A stretch of DNA of 64,000 bases from Roseimicrobium sp. ORNL1 (GCF_011044495.1 NZ_CP049143.1:7316001-7380000); one strand, 5' to 3'. Numbered from the stretch's first letter, positions 25,443 to 34,271 are shown. The notes: a model not told the origin generated them from the letters alone. Numbers and translations are program-made.

Positions 25443-26981
25443 TCACTCCGCCGCCTTCCCACGGAATCTCTCCGCCACACGCTCCACGCCACCACGTGGG
25501 CCGGCCACTTCCACGAATCCCTTCCCTCCCGTAGCCGCATCCACCGCCGCTTTCGCCGGATAGGGATACAGCGGGATCTCAATCGCCGTCCGCCCGTCCA
25601 CGATGCGCTGCGCCTGAATCTTCCCGGGCGCTGCATTCTTCTCACGCCAGTCCATCACGAGCTTCAGCATGCTCGGCAGTTTGTTGATGCCTGGGCCCGG
25701 ACCGTGCGCCATGCCAGGAACGAAGTAGAGCCGCGCGAACGACTGCGCCTTCTCTACCGAGCCGAAGTGCTCCACCACACGCTCGTAATAATCCAGCGTG
25801 GCATGATACGGCACCACGGAGTCCGCCGAGCCGGTGATCATGAGAATCTTCCCGCCACGTGCTTCAAACGCACTGAGATCCGCATTCTCCGCGTTCAGAT
25901 AAGGAGCGAGCTCTGCGGTGTAGGTATCGATGTCCTTGCCGAAATCAATCGTCGTGAGGTCCTTCTCCTTCCCGAAGACCCACTGGAAAAGATACAGGTG
26001 CCCATGCGCACTCTTGAAGTCCGCACCGAAGGGGATGCCGCAGAAGATGCGCTCGCCCGTCACTGCATGCTTCGGTCCGCTGAAGAGCTTCCGCATCGCA
26101 TCCGCGTGCTGGTCGGTGAGTGTCGCATCCTTCGTGCGGGCCAGTGCGATCACGGCCTCAATATCCTGCGCGGTGCAACGCGGGTCAGACACCATCTTCC
26201 CTGCCGTCTGCGGCAGTTCGCGTGAGGCCATGTATTCATTTCCTGCGGCGATGACGGCCTTCTCCTGCTTCTCCGTGAAGGGACAGGCGCGCAGTATCTG
26301 GTCATTCCACAGGAAGTAGGCATGCAGCGGCGTGCGGCAGTGCGCGGGCACATTTGCCACGATGCCGTCATAATCCTCCGGATACCGCTGCGCCTCCTGC
26401 AGCGCCTGCTGACCACCGGTGGAGCCGCCGTTGAAGTACGAATACTCCGGCGCCTTTCCGTAGTAGGCCTTGATGAGATCCTTCGCCGCCACCGTCATGA
26501 GATGCGTGGCGCGATAGCCAAAGTCCTTCCACACTTCGCGATTCCCAATGCCCGAGTCCGAGTTCGGCGCGGTGCCCATGTCCGTGGTGGCCACGGCGAA
26601 TCCCTGACTCAGCGGTCCCGCCAGGCTGTCTGGATTGATTTTCCCCGCCGAACCGCCATTGCCCAGACCGATGAAGCGCCCATTCCACTTGTCCCCATCC
26701 GGCAGCCAGGCTTCCACCTTGATGTTCGACCCCTTCGCCGGTTGCAGCAGCAGATTCACCACGATGCGCGCCGGCTGCTCACCCGCCGCGATGTGCCCCA
26801 CGAACACAATCTTCCCGGACTCAATTTGCAGCGACCGGAGCCTCGCCGCCCCCTCCTCCGCCGGTGACACCGCCTGTGCTTTCGGTGGGGCCTTCGTCCC
26901 CTCCTTCGCCAGAATTGGCATGGCCACAGTTCCGCACAACAACACAGAGAAGGACGTCAGGAGCAGGGAATGAGGTTTCAC
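25443..26981 (-). CDS. Tannase/feruloyl-esterase-family hydrolase
   Basis: The 512-residue exported protein (signal peptide ending near ILAKE) belongs to the tannase/feruloyl esterase group. The oxyanion-side GLGNGGSAGKI, then DMGTAPNSDSG and the nucleophile elbow GGSTGGQQAL (S187) are present. So are the two conserved Cys regions (CPFTEK, DPRCTAQD) of the lid domain, and the acid and base regions GSADSVVPYHATLDYY and PGMAHGPGPG. It hydrolyses phenolic esters such as feruloyl or galloyl groups in plant matter. It is divergent from the rhamnogalacturonan-acetylesterase-like gene, an agreement in plant-polymer use. Confidence 0.92.
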   Translation of the reverse strand: MKPHSLLLTSFSVLLCGTVAMPILAKEGTKAPPKAQAVSPAEEGAARLRSLQIESGKIVFVGHIAAGEQPARIVVNLLLQPAKGSNIKVEAWLPDGDKWNGRFIGLGNGGSAGKINPDSLAGPLSQGFAVATTDMGTAPNSDSGIGNREVWKDFGYRATHLMTVAAKDLIKAYYGKAPEYSYFNGGSTGGQQALQEAQRYPEDYDGIVANVPAHCRTPLHAYFLWNDQILRACPFTEKQEKAVIAAGNEYMASRELPQTAGKMVSDPRCTAQDIEAVIALARTKDATLTDQHADAMRKLFSGPKHAVTGERIFCGIPFGADFKSAHGHLYLFQWVFGKEKDLTTIDFGKDIDTYTAELAPYLNAENADLSAFEARGGKILMITGSADSVVPYHATLDYYERVVEHFGSVEKAQSFARLYFVPGMAHGPGPGINKLPSMLKLVMDWREKNAAPGKIQAQRIVDGRTAIEIPLYPYPAKAAVDAATGGKGFVEVAGPRGGVERVAERFRGKAAE

Positions 26982-27188
26982 AGTGGGGAGAGAGGGGAAG
27001 GTTTCGCGGAGAGATTAACCAACGCATCAACCACCACACAACAAACATCTCCGCCCACGGATTCACGAAATTCCAGACTCGCCACCGTGCCTCCCCTCTC
27101 CACTTTCGTTGGAATGTCCCCGCGTTTGCAACGTTGATCGCAGTCCGCACCGCATCTTCATCTCCTCATCCTTCGCCAACGCCCCCTC

Positions 27189-28013
27189 GTGAGATCCCTG
27201 TCCCTCTCCATGCCCTCCCTCGCTGCGACCATCATCGCAGCCGCCATCACCTGTGCGCCCTTCCTTTCCCCGCGCACCGTCACGGCTGCGGAAGCGAAAC
27301 CAGTACCCGCATCCTCTGAAAAAATCATCCTCGTCGGCGACTCCACTGTGGCCTCGAAGTCCGGCTGGGGAGACGCGTTTGGCAAACTCGCCCGGTCCGA
27401 AGTGACCGTGGTGAACCTCGCCCTGGGAGGCCGCAGCTCGAAGAGCTTCCGTGATGAAGGCCACTGGCAGAAGGTGCTCGACGCGAAGCCCGCGCCCACG
27501 TGGGTGCTCATCCAATTCGGTCACAACGACCAGCCCGGCAAAGGACCCAAGCGCGAGACGGATGCGAAGACCACCTTCCGCGAGAACCTCGCCCGCTACG
27601 TGACCGAGGTGCGGGCCATGGGTGCGCAGCCCGTGCTCATCACCTCGCTCACACGACGCAACTTCAATGCGCAGGGCCGCATCGAGCCCGGACAGGCCAC
27701 CATCATCCGAAATGAAGATGGCCAGGATGAGCAGCGCCCCGACCTCCTCGCGCAATACGCCGAGGGCACTCGCGCCGTGGCTGCCGAGCTCAAGGTGCCT
27801 CTGCTGGATCTGCACGCCCGCAGCATCGAGCAGATGAACCAGCTCGGTCCGGAAGCAGCCGTCGCCTTCGATGCGAAGTCGCGAAACCCCGCCGCTCCAG
27901 ACAAGACCCACCTCTCGGAGAAAGGCGCAGAGGAAACGGCGAAACTCATCGCAGATGAGGTTCGCAAGAACGTACCGGCGCTCGCCAAGCTCTTGCAGGC
28001 TCCTGCGCAGTGA
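27189..28013 (+). CDS. Rhamnogalacturonan acetylesterase-like SGNH hydrolase
   Basis: The 274-residue protein has a signal peptide (hydrophobic stretch at about 10-30). The SGNH blocks are all present: LVGDSTVAS (nucleophile S52), NLALGGRSSKSF (Gly), QFGHNDQPGKG (Asn) and the closing DKTHLSEKGAE (D-x-x-H). The block-I variant G-D-S-T is the one of rhamnogalacturonan acetylesterases, which remove acetyl groups from pectin. It is divergent from the feruloyl-esterase-like gene, 207 bp apart, so both may share a promoter region and a plant-cell-wall role. Confidence 0.9.
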   Translation: MRSLSLSMPSLAATIIAAAITCAPFLSPRTVTAAEAKPVPASSEKIILVGDSTVASKSGWGDAFGKLARSEVTVVNLALGGRSSKSFRDEGHWQKVLDAKPAPTWVLIQFGHNDQPGKGPKRETDAKTTFRENLARYVTEVRAMGAQPVLITSLTRRNFNAQGRIEPGQATIIRNEDGQDEQRPDLLAQYAEGTRAVAAELKVPLLDLHARSIEQMNQLGPEAAVAFDAKSRNPAAPDKTHLSEKGAEETAKLIADEVRKNVPALAKLLQAPAQ

Positions 28014-28075
28014 TCGTGGTATGAACTAGCGCCCGCACACAACCATGCAGACAAGACAACGCATGGCCCAGGCTC

Positions 28076-28281
28076 AAGGAGTGGGGACATTCCTGTCCCC
28101 ATTTGGTGTGTATGCGGCAAGCCAACAGAGCGCCGCATGGCTGCACAGGTTAAGGTCGCAAAACAGCAGAGCAGCAAAGTAAGCTGAAGCGGTGTGCTGT
28201 GAGCAAGTGAGGTGCGCTGGGTGAGCGCTGGATCAGGGGTGTGCACCAAAAAAATGGGGACAGGGATGCCCCCACTCCTTG
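28076..28281. repeat. Inverted pair of GGAG-headed GGGGACA hairpins
   Basis: A left copy (AAGGAGTGGGGACATTCCTGTCCCC, 28076-28101) and an inverted right copy (28253-28281) enclose about 150 bp without a gene. This is the common second class of REP-like element in the window. Downstream up to the methyltransferase start there is only a TTGCG-CTCTTTGCGGC repeat (28316-28335). Confidence 0.85.
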
Positions 28282-28479
28282 AGGCTGTGCACACGTCACA
28301 CCGCACGCACTTCTTTTGCGCCTCTTTGCGGCCAATCCTTTCCGCAACAAATCACCCGCACAGGAAGAAACCTGCAATTCCGTCGCACCCGCCCCCGTCA
28401 CACTCCTGCCTACACGGAAAACTTTCCTCACCTCGCCCCTCACCCGCACCCTTCCATCACTCCATTCCACTCCGTTCCC

Positions 28480-29496
28480 ATGCTCAATCCCTCTCCCATC
28501 CTCCAGACCGCGTTCGGTTTCTGGAACTCGAAAGTCCTCCTCACCGCCGTTGAGTTCGGCCTCTTCACCACGCTCGCGGGCAAGCAGCTCACCGGGGCCG
28601 AGCTCGCCAGTGCCCTGCAGCTCCACCCGCGTGCTGTGCCGGATTTTTTCGATGCACTCGTCGCCATGAAGTTCCTGGACCGCGATGGCAACGGCCCACA
28701 GTCACGCTATTTCAACACGCCGGAGGGCGACCTCTTCCTCGTGGAGAGCAGCCCGCGCTACATCGGAGGCATCATGAAGATGCTCAATGCTCGCCTCTTC
28801 AAATTCTGGCATGACCTCCCCGAGGCCCTGCGCACTGGCAAGCCCCAGAACGAAATCAAACACAACCAGCGTGGCATGTTCGAGGAGCTCTACTCCGACC
28901 TCCCGCGCCTGGAGCAGTTCATGGGCGCCATGACCGGCCTGTCGCGCATGAACTTCGAGGCCTTCGCGGACAAGTTCGACTTCTCACCCTACCGCACCCT
29001 CTGCGACATCGGCGGCGCCACCGGTCTGCTCTCCACGGAGGTGGCCAAGCGCCACCCCTATCTCCACTGCACCAGCTTCGACCTGCCCGAGGTGGAGCCC
29101 ATCGCGCAGAAACACATTGCCGCCGTGAACCTGCAGGACCGCGTGAACACCGCGCACGGCGACTTCTTCAAGGACCCCCTGCCCAAGGCGGACGTCATCA
29201 CCATGGGCATGATCCTCCATGACTGGAACCTGGAGAAAAAGAAGCACCTCATTCGCGCGGCGTACGACGCCCTGCCACCCGGCGGCGCCTTCGTGGCCAT
29301 CGAAGCCCTCATCGACGACGCCCGCCGTGAGAATGTGCAGGGCCTCCTCATGTCGCTGAACATGCTCATCGAGTTCGGCGATGCCTTCGACTACTCCGGA
29401 GCCGACTTCCGCGAGTGGTGCACCGAGGCCGGCTTCACCCGCTTCGAAGTCATCCCCCTCGCCGGCCCCTCCAGCGCCGCCGTGGCGTACAAATGA
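28480..29496 (+). CDS. SAM-dependent O-methyltransferase (plant/bacterial small-molecule type)
   Basis: The 338-residue protein has an N-terminal helical/winged dimerisation domain (AVEFGLFTTLAGKQLTGAELASALQLHPRAVPDFFDALVAMKFLDRDG) and a C-terminal Rossmann SAM domain. The SAM motif I is LCDIGGATGLLSTEVAKRHP and motif II has SFDLPEVEPIA. The HGDFFKDPLPKADVITMGMILHDW block has the catalytic-base His region, and LMSLNMLIEFGDAFDYSGADFREW ends it. Members methylate hydroxyl or C/N positions of secondary metabolites. The ATG was chosen because the upstream in-frame codons lie in repeat DNA. It is a single gene with no biosynthetic cluster near it. Confidence 0.9.
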   Translation: MLNPSPILQTAFGFWNSKVLLTAVEFGLFTTLAGKQLTGAELASALQLHPRAVPDFFDALVAMKFLDRDGNGPQSRYFNTPEGDLFLVESSPRYIGGIMKMLNARLFKFWHDLPEALRTGKPQNEIKHNQRGMFEELYSDLPRLEQFMGAMTGLSRMNFEAFADKFDFSPYRTLCDIGGATGLLSTEVAKRHPYLHCTSFDLPEVEPIAQKHIAAVNLQDRVNTAHGDFFKDPLPKADVITMGMILHDWNLEKKKHLIRAAYDALPPGGAFVAIEALIDDARRENVQGLLMSLNMLIEFGDAFDYSGADFREWCTEAGFTRFEVIPLAGPSSAAVAYK

Positions 29497-29509
29497 TGCC
29501 CAGGAAGTA

Positions 29510-29534
29510 GGATGTGATATACTGTATCACATCC
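29510..29534. repeat. Perfect 10-bp inverted repeat after the methyltransferase
   Basis: GGATGTGATA and TATCACATCC are perfect reverse complements separated by 5 nt, just 13 bp past the stop codon. There is no following T-run, so it could be an RNA-stabilising hairpin or a protein-binding site rather than a standard terminator. Confidence 0.6.
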
Positions 29535-29555
29535 CACCAGTGAGCGCATCCTCTC

Positions 29556-29582
29556 AAGGATCGGGGACATTCCTGTCCCCGC
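29556..29582. repeat. REP-like hairpin GGGGACA-TTCC-TGTCCCC
   Basis: A copy of the GGGGACA-class hairpin with a GGAT rather than GGAG head, lying between the methyltransferase and the tandem PH-like array. It is a single element without an inverted partner. Confidence 0.75.
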
Positions 29583-29654
29583 AGCGTGTTGCAGCCGACG
29601 CTGCGGAACCCAACAACGCAGCCAATTTGGACTGCTGGAACATGAGGGACCGCC

Positions 29655-30146
29655 CTACCTCACCGGACTGAGCTCCGCAGCCGCAGCCCTCATGGGCCGG
29701 TAGTACCTCTCCAATTCCGCCTTCACCTCCATGCGCAGCCGCAGCCGCATCTTGCCTGCCGCATCATCCTCGACATCCATCACGTAGTGCGGATACACGC
29801 CCAGGATGTTTCTCTTCTTCACACTCCGCACGCTCTCCCAGGATACCAGGAACGGCAGGTGGAACAAGACGGAAGGACCCTCCCGAAAAACATACACCCC
29901 CTCCTCCGCAAAGACGACCAGGGCACTGCTCCGATACACGACCAGCCACCGGGCAAGACCGCCAAACTGCAGCATGGGCACAGCGTAGGCCTCTCCCTCG
30001 GGCGGCACCATCGCAGAATGTTCCCTCGCAAACCTCCGCCACCCCAGGAACGAACTCCCAAAACTCACGCTCCCAACGAAGGCAATGAAAGCCAGCCCCA
30101 TCAACAGCACAGGGCCCACGGAAGACCACAGCCCAGAGGACACCAT
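29655..30146 (-). CDS. Tandem PH-like membrane protein, paralogue 6 (last of array)
   Basis: From the ATG chosen the product is 163 residues (TTG and GTG codons up to 13 residues upstream are alternatives). One or two hydrophobic segments (about 10-35) precede the family's opening GWRRFAREHS. Then come the shared YRSSALVVFAEEGVYVF (position 1 of the beta fold), FHLPFLVSWESVRSVKKR, YVMDVEDDAAGKMRLRL and a C-terminal helix ELERYYRPM. The order (beta hairpin, P-F-L-x-x-W-x-x-V-R-x-x-x-K, beta hairpin, helix) fits a bacterial PH-like (YcxB-type) domain anchored to the membrane. It is the shortest copy and the least similar in the N-terminal anchor. Confidence 0.65.
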   Translation of the reverse strand: MVSSGLWSSVGPVLLMGLAFIAFVGSVSFGSSFLGWRRFAREHSAMVPPEGEAYAVPMLQFGGLARWLVVYRSSALVVFAEEGVYVFREGPSVLFHLPFLVSWESVRSVKKRNILGVYPHYVMDVEDDAAGKMRLRLRMEVKAELERYYRPMRAAAAELSPVR

Positions 30147-30289
30147 TTGCAGCGAGAACAGCGACAGCGGAAGCAGCACTCGCAAAGTATCCCCCGCTCA
30201 GAGTTCACCTGTCAAGACAGCAGGGAAAGCGACCTTCTGTCAGACTCACCCAGTCCTCCTGCGTTTCCTTGTGGCCATCCTCACTCTCC

Positions 30290-30844
30290 TCAAGCCCTCG
30301 GCTCCACTACTTCATTGAACCTCACTCCCACTCCCACCACCATCCCTCGCCGGTGATCCTCGCGATGCCCCCTCGGGAATGCTCGGCGCGCCTGCGGCGT
30401 CGGATGTTCCGGCCGGTAGTGCCTGAAGAAATCGTCCTCCATCTCCTTGGAGAGCCACAGGCGCAGGCGCCCCTGGGCATCTTCTACTTCCACGATGAAA
30501 CGGTTGCCGCGCAAGGGGCATCCCTTTTTCCGCAGCCGGCGCACGCTCTTCCACGACAGGAGAAAGGGCGCATGGAACGCCCGGTGCACCCACGACGCCG
30601 AGAAATGGATGCCCTCCTCCGCAAAGACCACCCGCACCGAATTCCGATACCAGCCCATGAAGCCAAGTCTCACCCGGACAGCACGGTGCACCTCCCCCAC
30701 TGGCTGGGTCCTTGCCCGACACTTCCTGGCAAACGACCGCCAGCCCGCGCAGGAAACCAGCAGGCAAGCCCCCAGCCAGATACCCACCACGATCAGCGGA
30801 AACAGGAACCAGGCCTCCTGAATTCGTAATGCAGAGAAGGACAT
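30290..30844 (-). CDS. Tandem PH-like membrane protein, paralogue 5
   Basis: The 184-residue protein begins MSFSALRIQEAWFLFPLIVVGIWLGACLLVS, a single membrane segment, followed by CAGWRSFARK. The PH-like block has YRNSVRVVFAEEGIHF, FHAPFLLSWKSVRRLRKK, RFIVEVEDAQGRLRLWLSKEMEDDFFRHYRP, closely matching paralogues 3 and 4. The C-terminus (about 25 residues) is Arg/Pro-rich with a final GVRFNEVVEPRA. It starts 143 bp downstream of paralogue 4's stop, so the array is spaced, not overlapping. Membrane-associated; function unknown. Confidence 0.75.
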   Translation of the reverse strand: MSFSALRIQEAWFLFPLIVVGIWLGACLLVSCAGWRSFARKCRARTQPVGEVHRAVRVRLGFMGWYRNSVRVVFAEEGIHFSASWVHRAFHAPFLLSWKSVRRLRKKGCPLRGNRFIVEVEDAQGRLRLWLSKEMEDDFFRHYRPEHPTPQARRAFPRGHREDHRRGMVVGVGVRFNEVVEPRA

Positions 30845-30988
30845 AGGAACGGTGGAAAAAGTGGCGGCACCCTTTGTGCCAATTCACCTGACGGCCCCAC
30901 TCCATCGTTCCAAATGCCCATTCAATCAAGGGTCCGGCAATGGCAGGCAGGGACCCTCAACCACAGGCATGAAACCAAAAAAGTCACC

Positions 30989-31963
30989 TCACGACCTCGG
31001 CTCTGCCATCAGGGTCGCTGATGCTGCGGCCACGGTCGCGGTGATCGTCGCAAGCATTGGCACCGTTACCGGCACTGTTTTGGGCACATAGAAACTCACG
31101 GTTGGTTCCGGTGCTGGTGCAGGTGCGGGCACTGGCGCTGGCACCGGCATTGGCGGTGGTGCAGCAGCGGGAATAGGGGCACTGACATTCACTTTGGCAT
31201 ACACTGGTGCTCCTACCGACACAGGCGCGCTTACCGGTACGGGTGCTCCTACCGACACGGGTGGCGCTTTCGCTCCGCTGCTACCACCAGCCTGCATGCC
31301 CATGCCCACGATGGTGAAGAGGCTGGGATAGGTGGCGGGAATGGTATTCACTTCGACTTCTGCGTCGATGCCGGCGCCAGGATTCGCGTTTTTATTCTCA
31401 TTCTCATTCGCACTCTCTGCCACACCCACCGTGGCGCCCACGCTTTCCCCTTCAGGATTCTCCTGGGGCTGATCCTTCGGGAACGCCCGGCGCGCAATCG
31501 GCTTCGGCTTCTGCGGCCAGTAGTACTTCAGAAAATCTTCCTCCATCTCCTTCGAGAGCAACAGGCGGATGGGCCCCTCCTCATCTTCCACTTCCACGAT
31601 GAGGCGTTTGCCGCGCTGCTTGAAGCCAGCCTTCTTCCGGATGCGGCGCACACTCGTCCACGGCAGCAGAAAGGGCGCATGGAACACGCGCAACATGAAC
31701 GGCACGGAAAAGTAAATCCCCTCCTTCGTGATGACCGCCCGCACCGAGTTCCGATACGAACCGACGAATTCAAACTTCACCGAGGGCACCAGGTGCACCG
31801 TCCCCTCCGGCTGCATCCGGCCCCGGTCCCCCGTCGGATACTTCCGCGCAAACCACCGCCAGCCCATGCAGGAAATCAGGAAACAACCGCCCAGCCAAAA
31901 GCCCACCACAATCAGCGGAAAAAGCATCCAGAACTCCTGAAGGCGGGGAGCGGTGAGCAGCAT
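30989..31963 (-). CDS. Tandem PH-like membrane protein with long Val/Ala/Pro tail, paralogue 4
   Basis: The N-terminal 180 residues share the array design: anchor (LLFPLIVVGFWLGGCFLISCMGWRWFARKYP), YRNSVRAVITKEGIYFSVPFMLRVFHAPFLLPWTSVRRIRKKAG, then RLIVEVEDEEGPIRLLLSKEMEEDFLKYYWP. It differs by a C-terminal extension of about 140 residues. First comes a Glu/Asn-rich linker, then repeats of the A-P-V-(P/S)-V-x type, rich in Val, Ala and Pro. The terminal 30 residues are hydrophobic (TVPMLATITATVAAASATLM) and may form a second membrane segment. At 324 residues it is nearly twice the length of its neighbours. Confidence 0.7.
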   Translation of the reverse strand: MLLTAPRLQEFWMLFPLIVVGFWLGGCFLISCMGWRWFARKYPTGDRGRMQPEGTVHLVPSVKFEFVGSYRNSVRAVITKEGIYFSVPFMLRVFHAPFLLPWTSVRRIRKKAGFKQRGKRLIVEVEDEEGPIRLLLSKEMEEDFLKYYWPQKPKPIARRAFPKDQPQENPEGESVGATVGVAESANENENKNANPGAGIDAEVEVNTIPATYPSLFTIVGMGMQAGGSSGAKAPPVSVGAPVPVSAPVSVGAPVYAKVNVSAPIPAAAPPPMPVPAPVPAPAPAPEPTVSFYVPKTVPVTVPMLATITATVAAASATLMAEPRS

Positions 31964-32109
31964 AGAGTAGTAAAGCGAGATTTGGAATCAGGCGTTGGCT
32001 GGAGCAACTGTCAAACCAACTCCCCTCCACTGAATGTCTCTTCAGAGGATAGGCATACATATGCGACATCTCGATAAGGCGCCCCCTTACAAGACATCAT
32101 CCCACCCAA

Positions 32110-32131
32110 GGAGCGGCAGCTTCAGCCGCCG
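32110..32131. repeat. REP-like hairpin GGAGCGGCAGC-TTCA-GCCGCCG
   Basis: A short imperfect hairpin preceded by GGAG, of the class also seen at 35211, 35509 and 59897. It lies in the gap upstream of paralogue 4. A TTGCGTCTCTTTGCGGC repeat lies at 32208-32227; nothing else is visible there. Confidence 0.65.
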
Positions 32132-32231
32132 ATGGGGAGAGTGATCCCCGTACTCCGCAATGCGGCGAAAGGTCTGCCATCTCCCCTTTCCCAACTCTTG
32201 AGCCTTTTTTGCGTCTCTTTGCGGCTAAGTC

Positions 32232-32735
32232 CTAATCCTTCCCACCCGCCGACACCGACTCTGGCTGGGGCAGCCAATACTTCTGCAGTTCCTCCCCAGC
32301 CTCCGCCGGGAGATACAGCTCGATGGAGCCCGTATCCTCATCATCCACCACCTCCACCTGGTAGCGGTCCTCCACGAAATAGCCGCGCCTCTTCTCCACG
32401 CTCCGCACACTCGACCACGGCAGGAGGAAGGGCGAATGAAAGAGCCGGAACGGCAGGATTGCACGGAAGTAGATCCCTTCCTCCATCAGAATGACCCGCA
32501 CCATGTAGCGATACCATCCCCGGCCGATGCGAAACCCCATCTTCGGAACGTCATGCACCGTCCCCAGTGGCCCGAGCTTGATCGTCTTCTTCCCGAGCGC
32601 CTGATACTTCCTCGCAAACCGTTCCCATCCCGACCGCGCCACGAAAAAGCACACCACCACCCACAGCCCCACCCCAATCACGGGGAACATCAAGACTTCC
32701 CAAAGACTCAGCGTTGCTAATGCGGGCGAGGACAT
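32232..32735 (-). CDS. Tandem PH-like membrane protein, paralogue 3
   Basis: From the chosen ATG the protein is 167 residues. The anchor region reads LSLWEVLMFPVIGVGLWVVVCFFVARSGWERFARKYQ. The PH-like part has YRYMVRVILMEEGIYFRAILPFRLFHSPFLLPWSSVRSVEKR and RYQVEVVDDEDTGSIELYLPAEAGEELQKYWLP, with the VR-W-S-V-R core shared across the array. A GTG start 14 codons upstream is possible but adds no conserved sequence. The relation to paralogues 4 and 5 is obvious by eye. It is probably one inner-membrane protein with the domain facing the cytoplasm. Confidence 0.75.
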   Translation of the reverse strand: MSSPALATLSLWEVLMFPVIGVGLWVVVCFFVARSGWERFARKYQALGKKTIKLGPLGTVHDVPKMGFRIGRGWYRYMVRVILMEEGIYFRAILPFRLFHSPFLLPWSSVRSVEKRRGYFVEDRYQVEVVDDEDTGSIELYLPAEAGEELQKYWLPQPESVSAGGKD

Positions 32736-32940
32736 ACGCGGAAACGGGAGCTGAAGCTGTGGGGGGAACAGCGACACGAAAGTCTACCACAGCAGGCCAC
32801 CACGGGGAAAGAGCAACCATGAGTGCCCACGCTCCTTTGAGCAACGAGCAGCCGCCAGCCCGGACACCATCCCCACCCTTCCGAACCTCTTGCGTCTCTT
32901 TGCGGCCAATCCCCAGTCCTCAGTAACCACGAACCAATCA

Positions 32941-33407
32941 TCACCCCACCCGCTGCAGCCGTTCCGGCGGGAGATGGTTCAGCAGTGCCTGCTCCGCCGC
33001 TTTCGACAGCCGTAGCCCGATGTCGCCTCCCATGTTCACCAGGACCAGTTCGTAGTACCGCCCCCTTAGGAAGCTCTTCTTCTCCTCCACCCGCTCCACG
33101 CCCTCCCACGGCAGCAGAAACGGCGGATGAAACATCCGGAACGGGAGCGACACATAAAAGTACATCCCCTCTTGGGTGAAGATGACCTGCACCACATTGC
33201 GGTAACCGCCGAGCAACATGCCAAATTGAACTCCCGGCACGTTGTACGCCTTTCCCTCTGGCCGCACCCGGGCCGGATACCTCTCCGCCAGCCCTCCCCA
33301 TCCCATTCCTGAAATGATCGCCGAAACGAGCACCCATCCGCGATGAACACCACCGGGAACCAGACGAAGAAATAGGGAGGAGCTTGCGAGCCGGCAGCCA
33401 TCGTCAT
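32941..33407 (-). pseudogene. Tandem PH-like membrane protein, paralogue 2, frameshifted
   Basis: The C-terminal 145 codons encode the family pattern: MGWGGLAERYP, YRNVVQVIFTQEGMYFYVSLPFRMFHPPFLLPWEGVERVEEKK, LRLSKAAEQALLNHLPPERL. The matching N-terminus (MTMAAGSQAPPYFFVWFPVVF, reading from an ATG at 33407) lies in another frame; at about 33335-33350 the anchor region passes into the second frame as GWVLVSAIIS. Compared with its paralogues this looks like one inserted or deleted base inside the membrane segment. If real, the gene is broken; a sequencing error would restore it. A longer uninterrupted reading upstream does not resemble the family. Confidence 0.6.
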
Positions 33408-33580
33408 GCCTCACCTCTACCACAAGAAGTGAAACCCGTGCCTCGCCAAAGTGCCTCACCGCTGCCCCCAGCGCGTGAATCAATCAAAACCCGAGCGCGC
33501 AGCGCCCAATCCAATCTCCAAGGGCCTGCCACCCGCAACCCACCCCGCTCATTCCCACCCTGAGCCGCCGTTGAATTGAA

Positions 33581-33694
33581 AGGAGCGTGGACACTCTTGT
33601 CCGCCGTTCCGCCGTCCGGCTTGTTCCTTTGTCCTGGAGAAAGACAGCTCCGCGCATCAGAAGCTGCTGATGGCACACGGCCTTGCCCGCCGCG
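33581..33694. repeat. Orphan REP unit related to the RAYT flanks
   Basis: A GGAG-headed hairpin (GTGGACA-CTCT-TGTCCGC, 33581-33604) is followed by about 50 bp and then GCTGCTGATGGCACACGGCCTTGCC, the same spacer block as in the RAYT flanks. No second hairpin and no transposase are present, so it is a truncated orphan of that unit. Confidence 0.85.
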
Positions 33695-33730
33695 ACCACC
33701 TCCCACAGCAACTGGCTGATTCACTATCAG

Positions 33731-33862
33731 ATGGGCGTGAAGAAGGACGGCACCCTCTTGAAATACCGCGAGTCCATCGAAGGCCGTCCTCCCAAGCCGA
33801 AGTCGCATCCAGAGCCACAGCCAACTCCGAAACCAAGGACTAGAGCGTTTTCTATTTAATTT
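33731..33862 (+). pseudogene. Remnant open reading frame cut by the IS630 element
   Basis: Reading upstream of the insertion, a frame gives WLIHYQMGVKKDGTLLKYRE then a Pro/Lys-rich tail (GRPPKPKSHPEPQPTPKPRT). The frame starts inside the orphan REP unit with no clear start codon, and without the element it would end soon after in RTRTRTGAV-stop. I take it as the 3' part of a lost or degraded gene, not an intact one. The family is unknown. Confidence 0.4.
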
Positions 33863-33886
33863 GTCGCACATTAAGGATGGTGTAGA

Positions 33887-34270
33887 GTGGAGTTCATGAA
33901 GAGCTTCAGTCTGGATCTGCGCAAGCGACTGGTGGCCGGGCGACGCCGGGGACAAAGTGCCGAAGAACTCGCGCGACTCTTTGGCGTTTCCAAACGCAGT
34001 GTAGAACGCTTCTGGAAGCGTCATGTGCAAGAGGGCACTGTGGAACCCAAGCAGCGAGGTGGATACCGGCGCTCGCGTCTCGAGGGGCATGATGAGGTGC
34101 TGCATCAATGGATCACCCAACAACCTGATCTGAGTCTGGAGGAGATGTGTGAGCGTTTGAGCAAGCAGTTGGACATCCGCATTGGCACCACTGCCCTGTG
34201 GCATCGGCTTGAGAAGCTGGGCTTGAGCTATAAAAAAAACGCTTCACGCCGCCGAGCAAGAGCGGCCTGA
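33887..34270 (+). CDS. IS630 transposase, N-terminal frame (orfA)
   Basis: The 127-residue frame has the helix-turn-helix RRRGQSAEELARLFGVSKRSVERFWKRH and the second DNA-binding region with HQWITQQPDLSLEEMCERL, ending TTALWHRLEKLGLSYKKN. The last family block LGLSYKK marks the end of the domain. It stops soon after a run of eight A (34232-34239), where a shift by one base continues as TLHAAEQERPD into the second frame. This fits programmed +1 frameshifting or transcriptional slippage, both known in IS630. Confidence 0.9.
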   Translation: MEFMKSFSLDLRKRLVAGRRRGQSAEELARLFGVSKRSVERFWKRHVQEGTVEPKQRGGYRRSRLEGHDEVLHQWITQQPDLSLEEMCERLSKQLDIRIGTTALWHRLEKLGLSYKKNASRRRARAA

Positions 34271-34271
34271 T

